A model generated the notes under the pieces. It did not search any database and was not told where the DNA came from. It saw only the letters and a program-made list of their open reading frames with translations. Shown here piece by piece: positions 23,163 through 33,900 of a DNA stretch of 64,000 nucleotides. A program made the position numbers and the translations under genes. The DNA comes from Aphrocallistes beatrix. Taxonomy: Eukaryota; Porifera; Hexactinellida; Sceptrulophora; Aphrocallistidae. The stretch lies in the NCBI GenBank assembly GCA_963281255.1, contig OY725488.1, positions 434,001 through 498,000 on the forward strand. Direction: 5' to 3'. Every line of letters begins with the position of its first letter. The first letter of the stretch is position 1.

Positions 23163-26100
23163 AGTAATTATCTCGACTGTGCATAATGTATCATCATAGT
23201 ATTGCTGCTTGTTTTATTATGACAATGGATAAGTTGCAATATTGTTTGTGACTAAGGTAATGCTTGAACATTATGTAACTGAATCTTATGCATGCAGTAG
23301 ACTCTGGGAATCAGACCACTTTGTCTAGTGTAAAAGTAGTTCTATTATCTGGAGTCTCCGATTGACCGAAAAAATCTATCAATATAATCTTAATCTTGGG
23401 CCAGTTCCGTCCAGGATGAATATTTCAGATAAATAATAAGATCAGATTTGTGGAAGTATTGCGATAATTCCATAAATCTGATCTTATTATTTAGCTTAAA
23501 TTTGTAAACTTAAATTTCTCACACTTTTCGTCTTAAACCGAAATTGAAGAAGTTCGACCTGCAATTTGAGAATTTTAAGTTGGTCCAGCTATTGCTGAAT
23601 CCGTGAGAGACCACGAATTAATCTAGGACAGTAGAACTCAGATTAAACGTATCTGCAAAGGAATAAGCCAAGAACGTACTAACTGAGTTTTATTGCAATT
23701 AATAATTCATTTTAATATATTTAACAGTCGATTGTTAGATTCCCTTATATGGCATGGACAGTGTTCCCCGCCCGTCTGTATTGTATGTATGTATTCCTCC
23801 TTTTTCCGACAGGCACGAGTATAATGTAAGAGTTTCATCGCCTTTTATTCATGGTTCTTAGCATTACATTTACAATATAAAAGTTGTAATAAGTTCTCCA
23901 AATCCTTGATCCATATTGTCTTAAATCACACACTCTTGTCGCGCTGCTATACACTTATATGAATCACGAGATATACTTTTTTGGTTTGGAAATCCAACTC
24001 AATCCGCCAGATAGAGAATTAGACGAGCTTGAAAGGAGCAACAGCGGTCGAATTATCTTAAACAATCCCCTGCTATATGATAGAGACTGAAAAATTTTTT
24101 AATATACTATTTCTAAAATACATTTTCTAACTTAATCATCCAAGTGTTTCTAGATATACGTATACGTATGTATTCGAAAAAAAATTCCAGTTTTGCCTTC
24201 TCGTGTTCCCTTGATTGTTTCAGAATCATTCCGATTCTATTAAATAGCCTAAGTTTTAACCAAATTACTTATTCGTGCGGGTGTAGAGAAATTTCTTACA
24301 ACATTCTACTCATCTCCTGCCGAATGATGTTATTTGATGATGTCGCTCTCCATTCTAGTAATATACACGTATCTGACTTAAGCTTTGAACATTGACGGCA
24401 TAATTTGCTTGTATCCCTCATGATATTTGTCTACTATAGTACTGTTAAATTCTTACATTCAACGTAATTTTTTAAAATGAATATGCAATAGCGTGAAAGG
24501 TGACGCATTATTTAGTTAGTTAGGTGACATTTCAATTTTTATCTCACTTGCTATTGATTTTAACATATAGTTCTAATTATTTTACAAGTCTACGTTTGTC
24601 CCCTTTCCAGTTAGATCCTCCCCAATCTTTGCTCTACATTAAATGGAAATTCTGGAGCTAGGACTCCATGTCATCATTTTATTTGATCATTAAAAAGCTT
24701 GTAAAATTAGCTTAATTCGATCTCTAATGTTACACCAAACACTTTGTGATTTGTTCTAGTAATTTCCAAAATATTAAACCTGTAACCTTATACTTTGTTT
24801 ACCCATCTCTTTTGAGTCATTTATCTCACAAAGTTGGAATGTATCAACTAACCAACCAACCAAGTCATTTATCAATTTATAGTATGTATCCTGATACATT
24901 CTAGGCATAGTTATCTTCTGAAGTGGATTAGACAAACAGAAGGATCGTAAACTCTGCCCTACTATCCATTATGTAACTGGTACTGCGGTTCCTACAAGAT
25001 TCTCTTTTGTTCTATAATACAATTTACACTTAACCACTTTACAATTATTCGATCAACTCGTGCCTCCACGAGTGTAATTATTTTGTCTCCGGAAGTGGTA
25101 ATACTTACTTCTTAGAAAATAGAATTTTACCACATTGACTTTTTTGGAGCGAGCGCACAGCGGAGATTACATCATTTTATAAAATGTCTTTACTCCTTTT
25201 GGTTTGACCTTGCTATATACTTAGATAAGTGCATATTATGGTTATAGTGTGATAATGTGTATATTAATGGTATTATAATAAATGTAATTGATCCTATCAT
25301 TTTTTCTTCAATCTCGACTCTGTGCCCATACATAGATAGTATCATCTCACCCATTATTCTAATTTGCTGAAGATATATTATGTCATTTGATACGCTTAAA
25401 GGGTAGCTACGGTCCTAAATTGCGATAATGATTCAAGCATAGGGTTGACAACTTGACATCCTATCCCCAAGATATGTGTTTACTCTTTTGCTATCTCCTT
25501 AATTGGTTAGCCATAAATTTGAAGCTTACTTATCTTCCCACATAATTTATTGTTTACTGGTTTAACTTGTATACTACATATTTGTGTCCATAGATGATTC
25601 GTTACATCTTTCAATTTTTGATTCTTAGTTTTAATTCCAACTTCCCTCTAACGTTTTATCAACTTGGAGGTTACTGGACGCACATATTTTCTATTTTTTT
25701 CCCAAACCAGTCATTGACTTTTAGGCAAGAATATTTTGCTCCCATTGTCTAACTTTGCATCATTGATATTTAAATAAGCGAGTAGGTGATACATACGTCT
25801 ATCCATTATAAGTGTTGCCCGAAGGAGCACTATCTGATTTCAAGATTACTGTGTCTGCAATTAATAGATTCTAATGGATTTTGCTTCCATTGGAAAATCA
25901 ACCTACAATGAATATATTATAGTTCTATTATATCCCCAGCTGAGTAAGATATTCAGGAATGTACCTACTTCAATAATCTAATTATTCATCTTCCCATATT
26001 CAGATAAAAAACTATTTTGAATCTTTGACGAATATTCTTTGAAGTGATAATTAGCAATTTTCTTTCAAATACTTTTTAGTTATAGCGAAAACTAAAATAA

Positions 26101-26544
26101 TAATTTGTAAATGCATGGATATATATGATTGCTCCTATCAAAAATATTTTCTTTAGTATAGTCTCTGAAGTGATCTTTTTCAGCGATACCATTTAAATTG
26201 AACAGTTCCAAAATCTTTTCGTGAAGGCAGAGGATTATAATCAGTTTGTTAGAATTGGCAAATACGATTTCATTGTACAATTGACAGTTCAATGTATTCG
26301 AAATCACCGTCTTTCTACTGTCGCTTCTAGATCGATTATTTTAAGAAAAGTGCCGACTTTCTCTACATATGCATGAGGATACAGAGCGAAATATCTAGGC
26401 AATTGCAACAATCTACGCAAAACTCTGTTGCCATTGATTCTTTTTCGAAATCTCTATAATTAGTACATTGTTCAATAATGATGCAATTACCGGTATATCG
26501 CCCTTCACACATTCAAACTCTCTGAACCGAATCAGACTAGTGAG
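23163..26544. other. gene-poor AT-rich stretch
   Basis: No gene supported. It contains the hairpin at 23431-23492 and, near 23745-23810, a worn piece of the GGCATGGACGG repeat family. A 71-codon minus-strand frame at 26092-26307 has no recognisable homology. Confidence 0.5.
23431..23492. repeat. hairpin with about 25-bp arms
   Basis: aaataataagatcagattt (from 23431) pairs with aaatctgatcttattattt (ending 23492); ggaa/ttcc extends the stem, leaving a loop of about 11 bases. It lies between sequence resembling pogo-type ends (ggagtctccgattgacc near 23351; cagtagaactcagatt near 23629), so it may be the core of an old element. Confidence 0.6.
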
Positions 26545-26555
26545 TATATAAAAAG
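26545..26555 (+). promoter_or_regulatory. TATA box of bZIP gene D
   Basis: TATATAAAAAG lies about 70-80 bp before the ATG at 26624, placing the transcription start near 26580 and giving a 5' UTR of about 45 bases. Confidence 0.6.
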
Positions 26556-26623
26556 GATTTATAAGACTGGATTTATATCTGACTTAAATACAGTAAGAAT
26601 ACTTAATTAAAAGCTTAATAACA

Positions 26624-27253
26624 ATGTGTGCATACAATTGCCAAGAATATGAGGAAAAGATACTTTCCTCACCAGCTCCAATCGCCTCTCCCCAATTTTA
26701 CCGTTCACACAACAGTGCAGAAATGGTTCATTCTGCATTCCCCATTTGTTCCAGCCCAACACCTTCCATCTTGAAAGCGGCGCCATCCCGCCCTCGCCCT
26801 AAAAAGCTCTTCCTCGAATCGTTAGGCATTCCTTCTACAAAACACGAGGCAGACATTCAATACCTTATTCACAAATGTAAACTTTCCAAACCCATCCTCA
26901 AACAAAACTGGAGCATTCTTCTTCCGAAATGTAGTAACTTCATCACCATTGTTGACAAAGATAAAGTTGCTTTTGAAGTTTCATCAAAAGATTTGAATAC
27001 CATTTTAGAATCGGGATTTTTCAGTGACAGAGAACAGAAAGTAATCAAAAAGATGCGCTATCAAGGTAGGAACAACATGGCAGCTAAGGCTATGCGTGAG
27101 AAATATAAACTTCGAGATAGAAAGGCAGAATTCGAGGTTTCCAAATTAGAACAAACAAAGCTAATTCTAATTCAAGAAAAAGCCAAGCTCATGAATGAAA
27201 TAAATTATTACCAGAACGGAATTTGCTGCAGCACCCAACACAGTACTTCATAA
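26624..27253 (+). CDS. CNC/Nrf-like bZIP protein D, intronless
   Basis: 209 residues, the longest of the four paralogs and the only one on the plus strand. Residues 1-75 are a Ser/Pro-rich extension (PSRPRPKK at 54-61 is a possible nuclear localisation signal). Residues 91-103 (ILKQNWSILLPKC) and 109-117 (IVDKDKVAF) are the shared block, SKDLNTILESGFF (121-133) is CNC-like, and KMRYQGRNNMAAKAMREKYK (143-162) is the basic region with Met157 replacing Cys/Ser. The zipper is L175, L182, L189, Y196, then YYQN. Polyadenylation-like aataaa occurs near 27371. Most likely a nuclear DNA-binding regulator; the different N-terminus suggests a different activation surface from the other copies. Confidence 0.8.
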   Translation: MCAYNCQEYEEKILSSPAPIASPQFYRSHNSAEMVHSAFPICSSPTPSILKAAPSRPRPKKLFLESLGIPSTKHEADIQYLIHKCKLSKPILKQNWSILLPKCSNFITIVDKDKVAFEVSSKDLNTILESGFFSDREQKVIKKMRYQGRNNMAAKAMREKYKLRDRKAEFEVSKLEQTKLILIQEKAKLMNEINYYQNGICCSTQHSTS

Positions 27254-30200
27254 ATATAATGTAAATCCTGGAATCATGTAATATACATATTATTTATCAA
27301 ATTTTTATCAGATTCGCAGTTCTTACAATTCATTTCATACATCATTTTTTGTGAATATTTTCTTTTTGATTAATAAAACGTTTTCAATAAAAAAATATTT
27401 TTCAATTATATCATTTAATAAATCAATTCCTTCAAACATTATATCAAATATCGTCTCACAGTCATTTGAATATCACTATCCGATTAAATCTACATAGTGG
27501 ATTCTCGTATGTAGAGTAATAGGTATACATTAACACTAAATTGTGCATATTACTAATAATTATCAACATACAACATCAGCAGTATCTTATCTCGCTCGAT
27601 TGGTTACCTACAGCCAGATCACACTAATAATTTGTGGATCTGGGAAACATAAATTATTCCTCCGTTGAAACTACGTATACGAGAGTAAACATAATTTAAA
27701 TTGATTACCAATTATAATTGATGTAAACTACAAACTATTATACTTTAAGGTGGATTTATTTCTAGATACTAGAATGGACATACTGTATTATGAATCTTAA
27801 AACAGACAACTAAGGAATCTATTGAAGATGTACATAATATTGCTCTGGTTGTAGCTGCTAATTGACGTGTTATTCCACTGCGTTTATACTAATTAAACCT
27901 TAAGTTTGTCTAAATTGTCTCAGTCATTAAATCTATTTCTTCGTAATGCGTTAATTCTTGTGAGTATAAAGTATAATTAATTGAAGTTATTTTCTCTTGA
28001 GTTTTTTGTTCATCGCTTTGACAAATCATTTGGAGTATCCCATCACAGCCATCAGTACATTAATAAGAGTTTTAGAGAGCGTTCGTAATTTAATAACAGT
28101 CTGTTTAGACTAAGTTACGGCGTATTTATTTTGACTCACAACACTACGGTGTTTCAAATTAGCACAATTACCTCAAAACAATCTTCTACCTTTCTTAGAC
28201 AATTCACAACATTTCATCAATTTTGATGTCTATTGTCCTCGAATATTACGTAGACAGTTGCGAATATTAAATTTTAGTCTCATTTCGTACCTGATGAAAC
28301 CAACAAATAATGAACGATGAAAAGATGCCAAATTACGATAAACCATTATTCTTAGAGGTTTTGTTGAAGTTTATGATCAAAATTGAGAATGCATAAAACT
28401 GGAAAAAAAGAGAAAATAATTAGCACCTACCTTAGGGGGATTATTCGAGAGAGGGATACGGATACTATTCGAGTATATATAGTATGACATCCAAAGAAAC
28501 CTTGACCGATTACTATTTGCAGAAAGATGGATTACCATTCGATTCGCCAATTCAGGAATTTTGGCCAATTTTTATACAATTTTTTTGGATAAAATTCCGA
28601 AGGACATTTTGGGTCTATGAACGACAGTTTCATACATCCCAAGTGACCAGCCAAATTATGGCTTGACCAGCATTTGTGGTACAAAACCAGCTGACCAGCA
28701 AAGTGGCTAAAAAACAGCATTCCATTCGGATGTTTTGACTCATCGTGACCAGTAGGCTATCTCTGTTGAGCATATCATCATTGCGAGAGCATTGGTCTAC
28801 TTAAATTTATTTGACTACCACAAAATAATTGGAGTCATTTCCCTCTCGAAAGAAGCTAGATTTTGCTCTCATCATCAGGGCCGGCAAACTAATGGTGGTT
28901 TGGCAAAAAATCATATTTGAAAAAGTGCTGGCAAAATTGAGGTTTTGCAATATCTGTAATACTAATTCTATGAAAAAGTATAAAAATACTGTATCTGCTG
29001 TACCGCTTCCCCTGGCCCCTGCATTTAGATTTACCATCATTGTACTTACCAAAAGATTAGAAGCAGATTTTTTTAGGTTTATTGATCATGTAAAATATGA
29101 TTTGATAGATTTTACTGTTTATCATACCAAAAACTTGCACAAGAATATTCTTGAATTTATTTTCAGCGTTTAAAGTAGGCTGTGTGTATTTCTTCATGTG
29201 CAATTTATTAACTCATTCTTTGAGCGCTGGTTTACATTGGTGGTTTACATTTTTTGCTTTTAATTATCTCTTCATTATTATTAGCTACTATAGTCATCTC
29301 GTGTCCAATTGCCTTTTTCTTACAAGGAAGATGCTTACATCCAGTTTTAGATTCGTATCATACGAAATGATCGGTTACTTAGCTTGTTAATTGGTTCTTT
29401 TTTATTAAACCTTTACACAAGAACTACGCAACCTATGGTATTTTGAAAAATTATGCATGAGAAATATTACTGTCTTTTGAATTTAATAATTCAATGTGTA
29501 ATTACGATATTGCACTCTGCTAGTTTGTGGCAATCTTGTTACTTCAAACTTTGAAAAAGTAATTTATTACCACAAGTTATTTTCCAACTTATGCTCATCA
29601 GATCTATATTATTTGTTAAGAATATTCTGGCATTAAGATCGTGTGATAATCAATCCCACGACCACGATCGCAATACTTTTTTTGTCAAAAAATTCGATCA
29701 TTATCTTGTTTGTTAATCTAAACTGAAAAGAGGGAAATGCATCGGATGGACAGCCCAGGGAGTGATCACAAAGCGTTCGCCTTCAGCGCCAACAATGTGC
29801 GACCTGGTAAAGCGTTTAATACGTATACACAAAAATATGTACTATACATGACAAATGATCAGGATCGCGATCTTTTTCATGATCGACTAATATCCTACTA
29901 TAATATCCCACCCCCAGTGTTCCAACCCAATATTTATTTACTTCAACAATTTGATTGTCTTTTCGCGAGTATTGGAAACACTTTTCATCATATTTAGTCA
30001 CGTTATTAATTCGTTTAATTATTCTAGCTGAGACTTTTTCATTCTCCGAAATTCTTGATCTCATCAGTTTGATTGTGATTGTACAATATGAATGTTGGTA
30101 GTATCATGTTCATAGACGACATTTGAACTGCAGATCCATTCGCATTAGCCTCTGAATATTTTTTCTTGTAATTTGCCAACTCTTTTGTTGTGTCATAATA

Positions 30201-30956
30201 GCAGAATGCTGTTAGTGTCAAATATCGTCTCCCAAATAAGTAAACGATTTATTTTGTTTTGTCAACATTTGATTTGTAACGGATGATTAAGGAGAAAGTT
30301 CGATACGTCTATAACTTAGTAATTTTTAATTAAACTAATTAAAAATAAATCAATTAATGAATTGTTAATGGAATTGTTGTAAATTAGCAGGGAATACTGT
30401 CTTATCGGAGTGTGTGGCTTAATATTTAGGTCCTAATATATCGTTCGCAGATCCTGCGATATTTAATCAATAGATTTTTTATTTCAACCCAATTTTTCAA
30501 CTTGATCATTTGAGGTCAGACCTCTGGAGGATGTCTGTAACCTTGTGGGCCTCACATAAGGCCCAGGTGCAATGGTGTCATTCCTTTTTTTAGTAGAAAT
30601 AGAACTAAATAATTTGCATTAGGTCTAGTTACACTGCTAACGTCTAGCTGTTATCAGTATCTAGAGAGGGAGTGTTAGCTTTTACTCGTTCTTTAAATCC
30701 ATTTTACACCTAATTAAAAGCCTAGATCATTGCACCATGGTAGAATACACGCTAAATCAAGGAGATTTTAATAAATATCACGCATTTAAAGGTATTGCAC
30801 AAAAATGGTCACAGCTTCAACGACAATCGATGAATCAATCTTTTTTTTTGTCTAATTCTGACGGGCGGCATATTCTAGTAATTTCATAGTGCATCATTAC
30901 TATTTATTTTACTTCACAACTATTAATTAATTTACTTTTTTACAACTTATTTTTAG
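27254..30956. other. intergenic region upstream of ATP6AP1
   Basis: The first 150 bases are probably the 3' UTR of bZIP gene D. The N-terminal exons of ATP6AP1 (signal peptide and first luminal part) should lie here or further upstream, but I could not find them. An ATG frame at 30737 (MVEYTLNQGDF) is not homologous. A tgaccagc-rich patch lies at 28640-28705, and a hAT-type cagggccggcaaac end at 28876. Region 29630-29905 looks like a worn relative of the GATCC-rich MITE. Confidence 0.45.
29630..29905. mobile_element. possible diverged copy of the GATCC-rich hAT MITE
   Basis: The left side reads ggcattaagatcgtg and the right side cgactaatatccta, whose reverse complement taggatattagtcg resembles the TAGGGCATTAG.CGATC end of the element at 4531. 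Both arms carry gatcgcgatc words. No matching flanks were found, so this is tentative. Confidence 0.35.
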
Positions 30957-33900
30957 ACACCTTGAGCAATCATTAACTGATACTGATGACAAAGTTGAAT
31001 CTTTTCTCCAACAAGCTGAAGAAAATAACCTCCACTATGTTTCTCTTTTGCTGGGAAATCAGCCTTCTTCTCAAGTGCGTACATTTATTAGAGTTGCATT
31101 TCGTGTTTATGAATTAAAATGTATTAACATTTTCGAGACATCGCAATGTTGAGCAATTTTTCATTTATAAATGTATTATTATTGTTAACATTGCATTGTA
31201 ATATATTGAATTATGAGGAGTCACTTCCAATTATCCAATCTTTTAGATCTATTCACGGAGTAGACGCGAAATATCATCTAGTTCAGAGGGCACAAACTCG
31301 TCTGACACTAACTCTTCTACAGTTACATATATAATCAGAGCTTATCCCGGCGTCATCTTGTTTCGTGCTCAAAACTTTAGTATTAGCATGAATACCTCGG
31401 GAGGCAACCAAACCAGTTCTTACAGGCTCACCCAAAACAATACCCAAGTCTCTAATTTCTCCACGAGCAATCGTACTTCAACGTGAGTAAATTATGTCTA
31501 CTTTAGATTTAAGAAATGTTTGTACTTGAATGATTTTATTCATTCAGGTATCGACTTAGTGGTAAATCCAATGTTATCATGGTTTTATTTCCAGCTAATT
31601 TCGAAAGTTGTTTACATAATATAACGCTCTGTTTAAGCCATAATTCGGCACTTCAATCCATACAGATTATCTTTTACCATAAATCATTGAATTTTTTGGA
31701 TTCAGTTCCTGATTATATAGGCATGAATCATATCAACTTCCCAGTAAGCAGTGAGATGATTAAGCTAGGTATAACCAGTACGGAAATACCAAATTATTCA
31801 CTGATTTGTAGTAGCATATTATTTCCAGAAAATATGAGCTTTTCAAGCTCGAACTGAGCTCAGTTGAACTTGTGGGTTAGTTCACATATACTTGTAAATA
31901 TATGGTACAAGATATATTTTGATTTGAAAATGTTGTCTGTTTCGGATCAAGAAGCCAGTTTGTTACTGTTCTTGTGCCAAATCACTGAGTTTCCGAAGTA
32001 ATTGATTTCACTCGCAGCCTTATATCTTCGTTCCATGTTTTTTTTAGAACAAGCATGAGCGAATGTATATTTTAATGAGAGTTCCTTTTATGATATTTTG
32101 TTTCTAGCGAATAACTTGGATTTGTATTGGCTCTTTAAAGGAAAATGAACTTTCTTGTAAAGTTATGATGATTTAATGATTTTCTATATTATCCCGGTGC
32201 TATTTTTATTCCCTAGCTGCATATACGACTTTAAGTAATGTTCTTTGTTTAAATAACTCATATTGACCAGTATTCAACACAACGATTATCAGGAATTGAA
32301 TGAACTTGCAAATTTGTATCTTGAATCGTTCTTCGAACTTACAACATGCTACGGATATCTTTAAAATAAAGTTGAGGAGTAATTTATATTATTCCAACCA
32401 AAATAGTGTTTGACTAAGAAGGTAATATGATCGTAGAATACGTGTACGGATTGTAAGTTTTTTAAAAGTTCAAGTTATCTTAATTTGATTGTTAGCATTG
32501 TGTGTTAATTGCTCTGATAAACCAATGCAATTTTAAGAAAATCATCTGGAAATAAATTTGCTAATATATCAGTGCATTAATTATATTAATCATTCCTTCA
32601 TTTCTAATTAATGCTCTCCATATTTATCTCATTTAGAAAACTTATTTGTGAAGGCAAAATTGCTTTTACCAGTAAATCTGTTCATTCCAGGCTTATAATC
32701 ATAATTTAATTGTTAATTTAATTTTTTATGTGAAAGTAAAATTAAGTTCCATGGAACTTATTATATCCAAGCGATATTTCACAAGAATACGTAACCACTT
32801 TATAGATTGAAGAAAATTATTTGGTAGCTTTTCAACAGCAGAAATACGTATGCTTGATTTTTGTCGCAGTCCTTAATAGTTTGTAGCATGGACGGTACAG
32901 GGATTGCATTCATATGTCCGTGCGCACCATTTTGCGAGATAGAACAGCCCAATTGCAATTTTTTTCAAATAATTGGACATTGTATTTCACAGGTTGTTGA
33001 AGATTCTTCTATTCATTGAGTCTGTTTTGCGCAATTTAATAATCAAGTATATTCAATCATATTTCATTATGAGTTGTTTTCCACATTTATTCAATATATT
33101 ATATGATGCAAGTAATACCTAGATATTCAAAAGAAATTCATGATTGGCCAATCCTTGTCATTCTTCGAAATCTAGGCTTTTTGGAGCAAATTTAACATAA
33201 CATGGCTACTAATTTGTTCAGCAGTTTGTGCCACATCAATTTACTACTGTGAATTGTAACACTCGTGAAGTCATAGTCGATTGTATTGATCTAATATTTT
33301 CTGGAAATAATTGATCCACTAATTTCGATACTTATAACATCATTGGAATTATATTTGAACAGTTTGTTGTTGTTGTACAAAAAAATTCTCTAATTAAATA
33401 GTTCTCATTTCCTATGTACTTTTCACACAATAACATTTATCCTACAAATGGCCCTTAACCTTTCAGCCCTTATAAGCATCAAATGGCAACTTTAACCATT
33501 ACAAACACACATCTTTATCATTGAGACATCATGTATTTGTTGAAATAACACCTTTCTTATATTTTGTTGGGTACACTTGAGTGGGTGTATGTTTTTTTTA
33601 TCTCTTGCATCTGTCTATTATTCAACTTTCGAATATAGATGTCAAAAAATTACGTAAATCGATCCCTTGTATTACATCACATCTCGAAGGATTGGTAAAT
33701 AGACTCAGAGCAAATAAACCATGACTGTTCTTGTACCGTTGTCACGCGATGTATTGTTAGTCAAAGATAACTTAATTCACATCCAAATCTCGTGGTTTTC
33801 TTATGTCACTATTATTTATTTAAATAGAGATTGGTCTAGTTTTATTTTAATTTTTGTTTCCCTGGAAACTACGTATTTCATTTAGCACCTTGTTATGAAT

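Noticed and set aside
26092-26307. Minus-strand 71-codon frame upstream of bZIP gene D
   Set aside because: No recognised motif, no promoter or splice context; length is expected by chance in this base composition.
28876-29025. hAT-like end cagggccggcaaac with a possible partner (gcccctg) 150 bp away
   Set aside because: Inverted match is short and the flanks do not duplicate, so an element cannot be defined.
29737-29997. 86-codon plus-strand frame (MHRMDSPGSDHK...)
   Set aside because: It runs through a GATC-rich region that looks like a worn MITE; no homology.
31146-31334. Frame with a signal-peptide-like start (LLLLTLHCNIL) inside the ATP6AP1 locus
   Set aside because: The overlapping ATP6AP1 exon reads in a different frame with clear homology and correct phases, so this frame is a shadow.
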